Of a stretch of 64,000 nt of DNA, positions 8,535-17,724 are shown piece after piece. Below the pieces are notes generated by a model. That model did no database searches and had not been told where the DNA came from. It was given only the letters and a program-made list of their open reading frames with translations. Source of the DNA: Maledivibacter halophilus (GTDB lineage: Bacteria; Bacillota; Clostridia; Peptostreptococcales; Caminicellaceae); NCBI RefSeq assembly GCF_900167445.1, contig NZ_FUZT01000016.1:43159-107158 (forward strand), written 5' to 3'. The translations under genes and the position numbers were made by a program. The number at the start of each line of letters is the position of its first letter. The first letter of the stretch is position 1.

Positions 8535-9653
8535 TTACATACATTCTCTAATTATATCTAACACATCCTTTTCTTTCACCGGCCTTGGATTTTTCTTTAA
8601 TGATCTTGACTGAAATGTTTTTTCTACAATTTCTTTTTCTCTTCCCTTCTTATACCCTGCCTCTAATAATGTCTTTGGAATCGGCATGCTTTTTATTAGT
8701 TTTCTAATCTGCTCTGAAGCCTTCATATTTCCACCCAATAACACACTAATTTCTTCATATCTATTATGACATGTTTTATCATTGTATTCAATAACTACAG
8801 GCAATAATATAGCATTTGCAACTCCGTGGGGAATATGGAAAAGAGCACCTAGCGGATGGGAAATAGAATGGGCAACACCTACACCGGTTTGAGAAAAGGC
8901 CAGTCCAGCAATTACACTACCCAAAGCCATATTCGCCCTTGCATCTTTGTCCAATCCATTATCTACTGCTTTAACTAAATTTTGACCTATTAGCTCTATG
9001 GCTTTTCCTGCTAAAGCTAAAGTAATTGGATTAGCTGCTAATGAAGTGTAGGATTCTATAGCATGGGTCAATGCATCCATCCCTGAAGCTGCGGTAATTG
9101 CATCGGGCATTGAATAAGTAAGGGTAGGATCTATTATACTAAGTTTTGACTGAAACCTAGGGTGGGCTATGCTATTTTTATTTCCTTTACTTTTATTATA
9201 TAAAACTGAATTTAATGTTATTTCACTTCCAGTTCCAGAAGTTGTAGGGATACCAATAAAGGGTATTCCCCTATATTCAAAGGGTTCTTTGTTAAGATAA
9301 CTGAGAGTTTTCAGGTTTTGATTATAAAGTCCTGCTGCAGCTTTGGCAACATCTAAAGCGCTGCCACCGCCAACACCTATAATAAATTCTACACCTTCTG
9401 TCTTAGCTAGATTTCTAACTTTATCAACCATTTCTGTATCTGGCTCACCCTTTACTTCATCAAAAATAAAGAAGGATATTTTAGATTTCTTTAAACTACT
9501 AATTATTTTATCTAAGGCACCAGATGATTTTGTAGATTTCTTTCCTGTAACTATAATACACTTACTGCCAAAGGCTTTAACCTTTTCTCCTAAGCCATCA
9601 ATCGTATTTTCTCCAAAAACTATATTGTTTGGTAGATTAAGTAAAAAATTCAT
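8535..9653 (-). CDS. Iron-containing alcohol dehydrogenase
   Basis: Group III, Fe2+- and NAD(P)-dependent alcohol dehydrogenase of 372 residues. The nucleotide motif GGGSALDVAK is present, and metal-binding His residues occur in HAIES and in HSISHPLGALFHIPHG. The start is placed at ATG 9653 (MNFLLNLPNN), with AAAGGAG 13 nt upstream; the longer frame to 9731 adds only a hydrophobic stretch with no site. It lies at the end of the PTS1 operon after a conserved non-coding element and a terminator-like hairpin. It could reduce an aldehyde from polyol breakdown; the substrate is unknown. Confidence 0.88.
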   Translation of the reverse strand: MNFLLNLPNNIVFGENTIDGLGEKVKAFGSKCIIVTGKKSTKSSGALDKIISSLKKSKISFFIFDEVKGEPDTEMVDKVRNLAKTEGVEFIIGVGGGSALDVAKAAAGLYNQNLKTLSYLNKEPFEYRGIPFIGIPTTSGTGSEITLNSVLYNKSKGNKNSIAHPRFQSKLSIIDPTLTYSMPDAITAASGMDALTHAIESYTSLAANPITLALAGKAIELIGQNLVKAVDNGLDKDARANMALGSVIAGLAFSQTGVGVAHSISHPLGALFHIPHGVANAILLPVVIEYNDKTCHNRYEEISVLLGGNMKASEQIRKLIKSMPIPKTLLEAGYKKGREKEIVEKTFQSRSLKKNPRPVKEKDVLDIIRECM

Positions 9654-9778
9654 CTTGCGGTTTTCTCTCCTTTCAGCTTTAAGCAACCAGATTAGTATTT
9701 TGATACAAATTATTAAAACTAAAATATACAAATTAATAATATAAGGCTATTTTACTATACATTATAATTATAATCTGT

Positions 9779-9830
9779 AAAAAATCAACCAATAGAAGTT
9801 TATATATAATTTAATTAACTCCTATTGGTT
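9779..9830 (-). terminator. Terminator-like hairpin between PTS IIB-like gene and iron alcohol dehydrogenase
   Basis: On the minus strand AACCAATAG (9830-9822) pairs with CTATTGGTT (9795-9787) and is followed by GATTTTTT. It sits inside the operon, directly after the conserved element 9840-9950, so it could be the switchable part of a leader-type control element for the alcohol dehydrogenase. Confidence 0.55.
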
Positions 9831-9839
9831 TTGGTATTA

Positions 9840-9950
9840 TAGATAAGCAAGATTATCATTTAAAATAGATTTCAAAGAAAATAATGAATGCTCCTATATT
9901 TTTCATTTGATATTTATTAAACCTTAAAGCTGTTTTATCTTTAGATTAAT
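9840..9950 (-). other. Conserved non-coding element, copy 1 (PTS1)
   Basis: This stretch aligns co-linearly, at roughly three quarters identity by eye, with 54524-54640. Shared blocks include AAAGAAAATAAT, TTTATTAAACC and ATTTAAAATA. Both copies follow the stop of a small PTS IIB gene and precede a hairpin. On the minus strand a short stem AATGA/TCATT here is AATAA/TTATT in the other copy, a compensatory change consistent with RNA structure. Function unknown. Confidence 0.55.
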
Positions 9951-9951
9951 T

Positions 9952-10224
9952 TTATAAATAAGATAATATTTCTTTACAAGCTTCATCCATATTTAATTTT
10001 GTAATAAAAGCAGTTCCCACAACAATTGGTATATCAGTTTTAAATTTATTGGGACCTATTAAGACAATTACATTGGGCTTTTCTTCTTCCAAATTTACTT
10101 CATAAACGTTTTTACCCTCTACCTCTACGTTAACACCTTCTTTTAAACAATAATCTTTTATAGTATTTACTGCAAATTTTTTTTTGTTTTCAGAAGTCCC
10201 ACAAGCAACAAGTATCTTTTTCAT
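9952..10224 (-). CDS. Small PTS IIB-like protein (lactose/galactitol type)
   Basis: A 90-residue cytoplasmic protein starting MKKILVACGTS with the IIB phosphorylation Cys at residue 8. ATG at 10224 has AGGAGG upstream. It is the second IIB gene of the PTS1 operon and is clearly different from the IIB at 12377-12679. Its GTS...KKK loop differs from the usual G-x-A/V-S/T-S/T. It may be a second IIB serving the same IIC, or a phospho-sensor. No partner IIC lies next to it. Confidence 0.75.
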   Translation of the reverse strand: MKKILVACGTSENKKKFAVNTIKDYCLKEGVNVEVEGKNVYEVNLEEEKPNVIVLIGPNKFKTDIPIVVGTAFITKLNMDEACKEILSYL

Positions 10225-10246
10225 ATATTTTACCTCCTATAGATAA

Positions 10247-10368
10247 TTGAGGAAATTTCATAATACATGTAAAAATTTTTAAAATGCAAAATGTAGTAGA
10301 GAAAGTCAGGTAATATTCCTACATATTGTATTTTAAAATTAATAATGTTAATTATGTAAGTTTCTCAA
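10247..10368. repeat. Inverted pair of the TTGAGNAAATTNCATAAT motif
   Basis: The plus-strand copy is at 10247-10264 and the minus-strand copy at 10368-10351; 15 of 18 positions agree between them. They flank the gap between the short-chain dehydrogenase stop and the small IIB gene. Further copies are at 8455-8498 and near 14267. Confidence 0.5.
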
Positions 10369-10402
10369 TTAACATTAAAACCTATATCACTGTAAAGTTA
10401 AG

Positions 10403-11161
10403 TTATTGAAAGGTTCTTCCTCCATCTAAAATAATAGTTTGCCCATGAATATACGAAGCCTTATCAGAAGCTAAGAAGCATACTAAATAAGCAACATCCT
10501 CTGGTCTTCCTAATCTTTTTATGGGAATAGCATCAACTAAAGCATTGCGTTTTGCCCCATTAGGATAAAGCTCATTTAATATTTCTGTTTCAATAACTCT
10601 TGGAGCTATAGCATTTACATTTATTCCCTTTCCTCCTAATTCCTTAGATAGCGCCCTTAAAAGCCCATGTTGCCCTGCTTTAGATGCTGCATAATGTGCG
10701 CCGCCCCCACTACCTGTAAATGCAGATCCCGATGTAATAAATATAATCTTTCTTTTCTGTTTTTCATTTTTATCTAATAAGTCATTTAGAAAGGCTTTAA
10801 CTGTAAAAAATGAACCAGTAAGATTTACATCAATAACTTTCTTCCATTCTTCTAATTTTAAATCCTTTATATTTCTTCTAAAACTAATTCCTGCATTTAC
10901 TATTAATATATCTACTTTTTTAAATCTTGCAATAACCTTATTTCTAAAATTAATCAAATCTTGATAATGACTAACATCTGTTTGTGTAAAAATTGAAATT
11001 CCACCATTTTCTTTAATTATATTACAAGTATCTAAACCATCTTCTTTAGATATATCAGCCACTGCAATCTTTCCACCTTCTCGGGCCATCTCAATAGCAA
11101 TTCTCCTACCTATCCCTTTACCTGCGCCGGTTATTGCAATTACTTTATCCTTTAAACACAT
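10403..11161 (-). CDS. Short-chain dehydrogenase/reductase, probable polyol (phosphate) dehydrogenase
   Basis: Classical SDR of 252 residues: nucleotide motif GAGKGIG at residues 12-18, the NAG strand in LIVNAGISF, and the catalytic Ser (ITSGSAF) and YxxxK (YAASK). ATG at 11161 follows GGGAGG. It lies between a zinc dehydrogenase and the small IIB gene in the PTS1 operon, which suggests oxidation of the imported polyol phosphate or interconversion of its ketose. FabG-like annotation would also match, but the operon argues for sugar metabolism. Confidence 0.85.
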   Translation of the reverse strand: MCLKDKVIAITGAGKGIGRRIAIEMAREGGKIAVADISKEDGLDTCNIIKENGGISIFTQTDVSHYQDLINFRNKVIARFKKVDILIVNAGISFRRNIKDLKLEEWKKVIDVNLTGSFFTVKAFLNDLLDKNEKQKRKIIFITSGSAFTGSGGGAHYAASKAGQHGLLRALSKELGGKGINVNAIAPRVIETEILNELYPNGAKRNALVDAIPIKRLGRPEDVAYLVCFLASDKASYIHGQTIILDGGRTFQ

Positions 11162-11197
11162 GGCATATTCCTCCCTTGCAATAAGAAAATCATCATA

Positions 11198-12226
11198 TTA
11201 GGGTTCTATTATTATTTTTAAAGAATTCTGCTTTGTATCTGTAGTTATATCTATAGCCTTTTGTAATTCATTAAGCTTAATTTTATGGGTTATCATTTTA
11301 TTTACATCAATTCTCTTTTCACTTATTAACTTAATAGCGATATCATAATCAAAGGGAGATGAAGAATAACTGCCAAATATACTTATCTCGTCATTAAAAA
11401 ATCTTTTGGAATTAATGGCTACAGTAGAATTAATATCAAAGGGAGAAAAAACCAAAATTTGTCCACCTCTAGCTATACACTTTACGGAGTCCTTCAACAA
11501 AGAAGATATACTTGTGGCAATTATAGCGGTATCTATCCCTTTGCCCTTTGTTATTTTTTTTATTCCTTCTATCAAATCCTCTTGTGATACGTCTATAACT
11601 TCATCTGAACCTGCTTCCTTGGCCTTGGAAAGCTTATAAGTAGAAATATCACTAACTATAACTTTACTTGCACCTAAAAATTTCATTAGCTGACAAAACA
11701 AAATTCCTACTTGCCCCGCTCCCATTATAAGAACACTGTCTCCATATCTTACATTTAGCTTATTTACTCCATACAAACAACAAGCTAAAGGTTCTACCAT
11801 CGATGTTTCCTGAAAACTCATATTTTCTGGAATCTTATGCATAGTATGTTTTACATTATCTATCGGAACTCTGATATATTCTGAAAATCCACCTGGATAT
11901 ATATTTGTTTCTCTAAAATGACTACATAAAGTATAATGTCCTTTTCTACAGTATTCGCAAGTAAAACATGGAACATGATGGGCAAAAAAAACTCTATCAC
12001 CTATATTGAATTTTTTCACATCTTTTCCTACTTCAACAATCTCACCTGCTACTTCATGCCCTAAAACCACAGGGGGCTTTACAGTTTTGTGAAGAACTTT
12101 ATGAACATCTGTACCGCATAATCCACAGCTCTTCATTTTTACAAGTACTTCTCCAAAGCCAATCTCAGGCTTTTCTAGCTCTTCATATCTTATATCTCCA
12201 ATATCATAATAAACAGCTGCCTTCAT
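11198..12226 (-). CDS. Zinc-dependent medium-chain dehydrogenase (sorbitol/galactitol-1-phosphate dehydrogenase-like)
   Basis: Medium-chain NAD(P)-dependent dehydrogenase of 342 residues. It shows the catalytic zinc Cys (SCGLCGTDVHK), GHE in VLGHEVAGE, the four-Cys structural zinc loop CFTCEYCRKGHYTLC and GAGQVG for nucleotide binding. The start is the ATG at 12226, 7 nt after GGAG; the in-frame codons up to 12247 include that site and are not coding. The PTS1 context (galactitol-type IIA/IIB/IIC) makes a galactitol- or other hexitol-phosphate dehydrogenase the best guess. Confidence 0.87.
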   Translation of the reverse strand: MKAAVYYDIGDIRYEELEKPEIGFGEVLVKMKSCGLCGTDVHKVLHKTVKPPVVLGHEVAGEIVEVGKDVKKFNIGDRVFFAHHVPCFTCEYCRKGHYTLCSHFRETNIYPGGFSEYIRVPIDNVKHTMHKIPENMSFQETSMVEPLACCLYGVNKLNVRYGDSVLIMGAGQVGILFCQLMKFLGASKVIVSDISTYKLSKAKEAGSDEVIDVSQEDLIEGIKKITKGKGIDTAIIATSISSLLKDSVKCIARGGQILVFSPFDINSTVAINSKRFFNDEISIFGSYSSSPFDYDIAIKLISEKRIDVNKMITHKIKLNELQKAIDITTDTKQNSLKIIIEP

Positions 12227-12338
12227 TTCTTTTCTCCTTCCTACCAATTACGCTTTTATGGTAGAATTTTCACTTTTATATATTTACATTTTAAACAAAA
12301 TTTTCTAAAATATTATTAGGTATACTTTTCAATTTTAC

Positions 12339-12368
12339 GCAAGTATTAATATAAATATTAATACTTGC
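12339..12368. repeat. Perfect 13-bp-arm hairpin after the PTS1 IIB gene
   Basis: The arms are GCAAGTATTAATA (12339-12351) and its exact complement (12356-12368), with loop TAAA. A T-run follows on the plus strand only, while the genes here run on the minus strand. It is therefore more likely an mRNA-stabilising or processing hairpin between IIB and the zinc dehydrogenase than a terminator for PTS1. Confidence 0.65.
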
Positions 12369-12376
12369 TATTTTTT

Positions 12377-12679
12377 TTAATTATCTTTATGATCTTTACT
12401 AATTATCTCAACTATTTTATTTATGTCATTTTCTATACCTACACCTGTTAAAAATGATATCGCTACTACAACAGGTACATCATTTATGGTATTTTTATAT
12501 GGGGTTGTTGTAATAATTAAATCAACATCATCTAATTTAGAATCCAATTCTGAAACTTTACACTGTTGTACATTAGCAGCTGCTCCATGTTGATCCAATA
12601 ATGTCTTTAGTTTCTTAACCACAACTGTAGATGTGGCTATACCAGTACCACAGGCCACTAATATTTTTTTCTGCTTCAT
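12377..12679 (-). CDS. gatB: PTS galactitol-type IIB component
   Basis: Cytoplasmic IIB protein of 100 residues that passes phosphate from IIA to the incoming sugar. The phosphorylation loop ACGTGIATS has its Cys at residue 10. ATG at 12679 follows GGGGGAG. It lies 19 bp after the IIC gene, and IIA lies further upstream, the set expected for a galactitol-family PTS. The symbol indicates the family, as the true substrate may be another polyol. Confidence 0.9.
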   Translation of the reverse strand: MKQKKILVACGTGIATSTVVVKKLKTLLDQHGAAANVQQCKVSELDSKLDDVDLIITTTPYKNTINDVPVVVAISFLTGVGIENDINKIVEIISKDHKDN

Positions 12680-12698
12680 ATAGCTCCCCCTTTATATA

Positions 12699-14063
12699 TT
12701 ATTTTATAGTTTCTTTCTCAAATTGTTTTCTTATATCTTTCCTTGTCCAGTACCACATTCCAGCATATAGAAGTGTACCAAAAACTCCAGCTAAAAACAT
12801 AGGAGTATTTTTATAATCTATAAGTTTTAATATTAACCATAATGTAATATGGCAACTCATATCTATGCCAGAAATCATAGTTGCCCCCTCCGGAAAGTCA
12901 AATCCTACTGCATGTCCCATCTGCGTGGTAAGAGGTCCTAAATTAGTTGCTATAAAAAATACTAAACACATTGAAATTATAGAATTAATTACTCCTCTAA
13001 AAATATCGCCTCTAGAAGCAGCCACAGCCCATATTACAGTAAATGGCAATACTACTAAATCTGCAAATGGCAGCATTTTATTATAAGGTAAAATAACTGC
13101 TAATAATATTGTAATAGGAACCATTATGAGAGCTACTGCCATATTAGCAGGATTCCCTATAACTACAGCAGCATCTAATCCAATATATACTTTTTTACCG
13201 GGAAATCTTTTTGATATAAATTCCCTTGCACCTTCGGAAATAGGTATTAAGCCCTCCATTAATAAAGCAACCATTTTAGGCATAAGTACCATTATTGCAC
13301 CCATTTGAATCCCTAGTTCTAAAATTCCAGCTAAATCAAACCTTCCTAGTATTCCCAAGATAAGTCCTAACACAAGTCCCATCATTAGAGGTTCTCCAAA
13401 TATTCCAAGCCTTTTCTTTAATGCCTCTGGGTCAGCTTTCACTTTATCAAATAGAGGAATTTTATCTTCAATTTTATTTAATGCATACATTATAGGTGCA
13501 AAATTAACTGTTTCTCCATGTGGTAAAGAAATCCCCGGTAATCCAAAATGATTTTCAACAGCCGGAGCTGTCCAGTCCGCCAATTTAAAAATTATAGCTG
13601 CATTAACTAAAGTTAATAAAATGGATATCCAGATGTTTTGAGTTGCATAGTACACCATAGCTCCTGGAAAAATTAAATGCCAGTAATTCCAAATATCAAC
13701 ATCCATGGTTTTAGTAAAGTTCACTGATAAAAGTATTATATTGAAAAAGAAAATTATTGGTATTAATATAGCTGCGATAGGAGTGGCAAAAGTTATGGCT
13801 GCACCTATTGGCCATCCAACATCTATAATGTCAAGATTAAGTCCTAATGATTCAACTAAGGATTGAGCTGCTGCTCCTAAAGAACTTGTTAATAAACCAA
13901 TTACCAAATTAATCCCCACAAATCCTACTCCAACTGTTACACCAGCTTTAAAAGATTTTTTTAAACTTTGCCCTAATATTAATCCAAATATAGTTAATAT
14001 AATTGGCAACATAATAGCTGGTCCAAGACCAAGAATAAAATCAACTACAGTTTTGATAATCAT
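12699..14063 (-). CDS. gatC: PTS galactitol-type IIC component
   Basis: Integral membrane sugar permease of 454 residues, close to the E. coli GatC length. It has about ten hydrophobic segments, beginning with VDFILGLGPAIMLPI near the N-terminus, and conserved soluble loops such as ISLPHGETVNF. ATG at 14063 follows AAGGAGG. The preceding 187-bp gap to the IIA gene holds an ATATCACC/GGTGATAT inverted repeat, but no correctly spaced sigma-54 promoter was found there. Confidence 0.92.
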   Translation of the reverse strand: MIIKTVVDFILGLGPAIMLPIILTIFGLILGQSLKKSFKAGVTVGVGFVGINLVIGLLTSSLGAAAQSLVESLGLNLDIIDVGWPIGAAITFATPIAAILIPIIFFFNIILLSVNFTKTMDVDIWNYWHLIFPGAMVYYATQNIWISILLTLVNAAIIFKLADWTAPAVENHFGLPGISLPHGETVNFAPIMYALNKIEDKIPLFDKVKADPEALKKRLGIFGEPLMMGLVLGLILGILGRFDLAGILELGIQMGAIMVLMPKMVALLMEGLIPISEGAREFISKRFPGKKVYIGLDAAVVIGNPANMAVALIMVPITILLAVILPYNKMLPFADLVVLPFTVIWAVAASRGDIFRGVINSIISMCLVFFIATNLGPLTTQMGHAVGFDFPEGATMISGIDMSCHITLWLILKLIDYKNTPMFLAGVFGTLLYAGMWYWTRKDIRKQFEKETIK

Positions 14064-14250
14064 AAATATCCTCCTTTTTAGTTTTTATTAGTGCTTTGAC
14101 AATAAAAATAATCTATAGACTTACCATATATCACCACCTTCTTGTTTTATTATAAAAATCTCATAATATTATTTAAAATTTAATACAGGTGATATGCCTT
14201 CGCAAATTCTAAAGCCATATTATATAGTAGATAGTTTTTACTGAAGGTAA

Positions 14251-14718
14251 TTATGCAATTTCCTCACCTATTAATTTAACAATCTCAGATTGGTTTTTAC
14301 TTTTTCTAATATGTATCAAAGCATCATAATTCTGAATAAGATTTATAAGATTTTCTAAAACTTGTAATTGTTCTTTTGGATCTTTTATTGCCAACATGAA
14401 TATTAATTCCACATCTACATGTCCTTCAGAATATCCCATCATATTAAATTTAACAGGATTTTTAAGTATTCCTATACTTATTGCAGCCTTATTTACATGT
14501 TTAGAATCTGTGTGGGGAATGGCTACCCCTACCCCTTTAGTTGGTAAACCTGTAGGAAAAATTTTTTCTCTATCTTTTACAGCCTTCATATAGCTTTCTT
14601 TAACAAAATTATTTTTATATAAAACTTCTGCAAGTATTTCAATAGCCTGATCAGAATCCTTTGCTTCCATATCTAGTACTATTAATTCTTCATTTAATAG
14701 CTTCTCAATCACTACCAC
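14251..14718 (-). CDS. gatA: PTS fructose/galactitol-type IIA component
   Basis: EIIA-2 domain protein of 155 residues. The phospho-accepting His lies in VAIPHTDS around residue 68. The start is GTG at 14718, directly after the LevR stop codon and 6 nt from GGAGGG, so it is translationally coupled to the regulator. It would receive phosphate from HPr and supply the galactitol-type IIB. Its 3' end contains a copy of a motif also present in the two downstream intergenic hairpins. Confidence 0.9.
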   Translation of the reverse strand: MVVIEKLLNEELIVLDMEAKDSDQAIEILAEVLYKNNFVKESYMKAVKDREKIFPTGLPTKGVGVAIPHTDSKHVNKAAISIGILKNPVKFNMMGYSEGHVDVELIFMLAIKDPKEQLQVLENLINLIQNYDALIHIRKSKNQSEIVKLIGEEIA

Positions 14719-17697
14719 TTAATTCCCTCCTTTGTATGTCAATAAAACATTTCTAATTCCTTCAAATCTGTTTTGTTCAATGATATTCATAAAATTATTT
14801 CTGTCTTGAAAAAAATCATAAATTTCTCCCATAGCTTTCATACATTGAGAAGTTAAAGCTAACATCATTACAAACTTAATTCTTTTTCCATCCCAATATA
14901 TTTCTCTTTTTAGCTTACCTAGAGCAATTCCCGGTTTTAGAACATAACTAGGATTTGCATGGGGTATAACCACACCCTCTGTTAAAAATGTTGGTGCCAT
15001 CTCTTCTCTAGTTAATACAGAATAAATAAAACCCTCTTTTACATACTTATTCTCAATTAATAATTTACTCAATTCAAAAATAACTTCTTCTTTGTATTTG
15101 AAATTCCCATTTAATATAGTCAACGAACTGTGGATTAAATCTAAAAGCCTATACTCATATCTATCCTTTTTTATATCAATAGTTTTGATATCATCATTTT
15201 CTATAAGATTCTTCAGCCTATTAACCCCATTACCTTTGGCGATATCTTCCAAGGATATAAAAGGAATATTATTCATATTAGGATTAACTGTTCCCACTAT
15301 TGCAACTACATGGTTTTTACTTTGTATATTCAAAACAATATTTTTCATATTAGATTCCAATACTCCAATTGGTATAATTCTTATGGAGTCTTCATATTCA
15401 CTAGTCACATTTTCTAAAAGCTCTTTTATCTTTTGTGCTGAGCCTTGCCCTGTTATACAAACTGTTATAATAGCTTTTCGTTTCTTAAAGCTTCTATTTT
15501 CTATTTTTTTGTTTGAATTTGTTAATCTACTTATATATTTTGTTTTTTCTTCAAGGGTATCTGCTATTTCATCTAAGTCAGCATCTGGAAGAATGGATCT
15601 TCTTACAGCTTCAATAACCATTACAGTATCTGTTCTATTTAAGCTTCTAGTCCTTATCCCAGTTTTTTGTGTTATTATCTCCCCAAAGGTTATTAATGAT
15701 CCCATATCAACAAGTAATAAAACTCCCTTGCCTTCATCGACATTTTTAACAATATCAATTGACCGTTCCAATGCTATCTCTGGACTTTCATCCAAAGACA
15801 TCTCTATTGATTTAGCATGGGCAACCCCTAATAATCTATTGGCCACATCAGCCATACCATTAGCTACTTTTCCATGGGATATAATTACAACTCCAACTCT
15901 GCCTTCAATTTCTGCCTCTTTCTCTTTTGTCATCATTCTTAAGTACATTGTTATAAAACCTGCTTCGTCTTCTGATAATTGAATATCAAGCTCTTCTTCC
16001 AATACCTCTGTCATTTCTAGGGCTATTTTGAATTCATGTTCATATTCTTTTTTAATCTTACTTAATTGAGGATTTCTTATCATTTTGCCTTTACTTATTC
16101 TTTCTATGGTTGTGCTCAAGTGGACAGCCAGAACATAATATAATTTACCTGCATCAATACCCAATTTCCACTTGGCAATCTTTATAATTTTTTCAACTGC
16201 ATTTATTACTTCTATACCAACTATTTTTATTAAATCTTTTTTCTCTATAGGCCTTATATTATCTTCAACTTTTTTAATTAGCTTCTCTAATTTTTCTTCT
16301 ATTTCATTTCCAATAATATAATTAATAATTTCCTGATTCATATCTTGATTTTGCAAATCATTATATCTATCCTCAATGTATTTATATATTTCATTGGGAA
16401 ATATATAAATGCCTTCATTGCCTACAATCTTATCTGGCTTATTATCTGGATGAATAATTATATTAGAATCAATAGTAAGCCTTTGTATTTCAATTCTATT
16501 ATTTTTTATTTTCAATAGCCCTTTTTTAGTATCTGAAGGTAACTCATTAATTGTTATCCTCATTATTTTAGATTTATTAACTACATGATTGAGAAAGCTT
16601 CTAGCACATGATACTTGAATATCGCTTCTTAATTGTCCTATATTACCAGGACAATCATATAATAGGAATGCTTTTAAAGCATCCTTGCATATTTTAATAG
16701 CACTATGAGTTCTACTCGCTTCTTTTCTAATAAACTCCTTAATAATTTCAAGCCTTTCCTTAAGGGGGCGTTTATCTAATGGAGGTAATTGTATAGTCAT
16801 AGGTATTCTTCTTCTAAATGTATTAAGAAGAATAGAATCAGGATTTTCTGTTGTAGCTGCTAAAATAGTTACTTGTACTTTTCTTTCAATTTCAGTTTCT
16901 CCTAGTCTTCTAAATTTGCCTTTATCAATCAAATAGAAAAGTAATTCCTGACCTTTTGGAGGCAGTCTATGAACTTCGTCTAAAAAAAGCAAGCTTCCAT
17001 CTGCTTTTTCTACTAATCCTTCTTTATCTATATCTGCCCCAGTAAAGGCACCTTTTACATATCCAAACAATTGAGCCATCAAGAGTTGAGGGTTGTCTGC
17101 ATAGTCAGCACAATTGAAAACTATAAAAGGAGCATTATCTTTAATCATGTTTGATAACTTTGAAAACTCATACATTGCAATAGCCAGTTCACTTTTCCCA
17201 ACACCCGTAGCGCCTAATATAAGGGTGTGTAAACCATGGGGTGGATATAACATTGCCGCCTTTGCTAATTGTATAAAGGGCTTCAAACTACCCTGAGCAC
17301 CTATAATGTTTTTAAATGAAAATTTATTTGAGGGTTCTAATCTTATTTTTTCAATAGTTTCCTCCAAATCATTATTTACCATATTCAATTGATTTTTTTT
17401 ATAATCTTTTAATTCTTTTCTACTTTGTCTTATGGTATGTCTTGATATATCAAATCCTCTTTTATTTACTTCTTTTGTAAGTTCCCTTTCTGAAATGTTT
17501 TTATCCATATGAAGAATTTCATCTATAGTTTTTAATAAAACTCTTTTTCTTCTTTCCCTGGAATCTGGAATACCAAGTTTTTGTCTTGAAAGGGTAACCA
17601 ATTCTCTCCTAACGTTCAAAAGTTTAGACAACTCTGAATCAGTATAGGGATTCCTATTATTTTCTTTATTAATGAGCTCAATTAATTTCTTTTCCAT
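14719..17697 (-). CDS. LevR-type sigma-54-dependent activator with PRD, EIIA-Man and EIIA-Fru domains (PTS1)
   Basis: A 992-residue activator. It starts with HTH segments (residues 1-95), then an AAA+ domain with Walker A GATGVGKS (162-169), the sigma-54-contacting GAFTGA loop (216-221) and LFLDEVHR Walker B. PRD helices, a mannose-type EIIA domain (VVIISHGKVANG), a second regulatory region with an EIIB-like strand-loop (ITVCITGQG) and a C-terminal fructose-type EIIA (VVIPHANP) follow. PTS phosphorylation of these His/Cys sites should set its activity. ATG at 17697 has GGGGGAG 5 nt upstream. A -24/-12 promoter lies just upstream, implying self-activation of the whole PTS1 operon. Confidence 0.93.
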   Translation of the reverse strand: MEKKLIELINKENNRNPYTDSELSKLLNVRRELVTLSRQKLGIPDSRERRKRVLLKTIDEILHMDKNISERELTKEVNKRGFDISRHTIRQSRKELKDYKKNQLNMVNNDLEETIEKIRLEPSNKFSFKNIIGAQGSLKPFIQLAKAAMLYPPHGLHTLILGATGVGKSELAIAMYEFSKLSNMIKDNAPFIVFNCADYADNPQLLMAQLFGYVKGAFTGADIDKEGLVEKADGSLLFLDEVHRLPPKGQELLFYLIDKGKFRRLGETEIERKVQVTILAATTENPDSILLNTFRRRIPMTIQLPPLDKRPLKERLEIIKEFIRKEASRTHSAIKICKDALKAFLLYDCPGNIGQLRSDIQVSCARSFLNHVVNKSKIMRITINELPSDTKKGLLKIKNNRIEIQRLTIDSNIIIHPDNKPDKIVGNEGIYIFPNEIYKYIEDRYNDLQNQDMNQEIINYIIGNEIEEKLEKLIKKVEDNIRPIEKKDLIKIVGIEVINAVEKIIKIAKWKLGIDAGKLYYVLAVHLSTTIERISKGKMIRNPQLSKIKKEYEHEFKIALEMTEVLEEELDIQLSEDEAGFITMYLRMMTKEKEAEIEGRVGVVIISHGKVANGMADVANRLLGVAHAKSIEMSLDESPEIALERSIDIVKNVDEGKGVLLLVDMGSLITFGEIITQKTGIRTRSLNRTDTVMVIEAVRRSILPDADLDEIADTLEEKTKYISRLTNSNKKIENRSFKKRKAIITVCITGQGSAQKIKELLENVTSEYEDSIRIIPIGVLESNMKNIVLNIQSKNHVVAIVGTVNPNMNNIPFISLEDIAKGNGVNRLKNLIENDDIKTIDIKKDRYEYRLLDLIHSSLTILNGNFKYKEEVIFELSKLLIENKYVKEGFIYSVLTREEMAPTFLTEGVVIPHANPSYVLKPGIALGKLKREIYWDGKRIKFVMMLALTSQCMKAMGEIYDFFQDRNNFMNIIEQNRFEGIRNVLLTYKGGN

Positions 17698-17724
17698 AAT
17701 TCTCCCCCTCGTCAATAAATTAAA

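Noticed and set aside
14190..14212. Sigma-54 promoter before the PTS1 IIC gene
   Set aside because: The minus-strand sequence TGGCTTTAGAATTTGCG has 11 rather than 10 nt between GG and GC and a weak -24 box.
15092..15982. 296-codon plus-strand ORF opposite the PTS1 LevR gene
   Set aside because: It is a shadow of a conserved coding region, with no ribosome site and low-complexity hydrophobic content caused by complementary codons.
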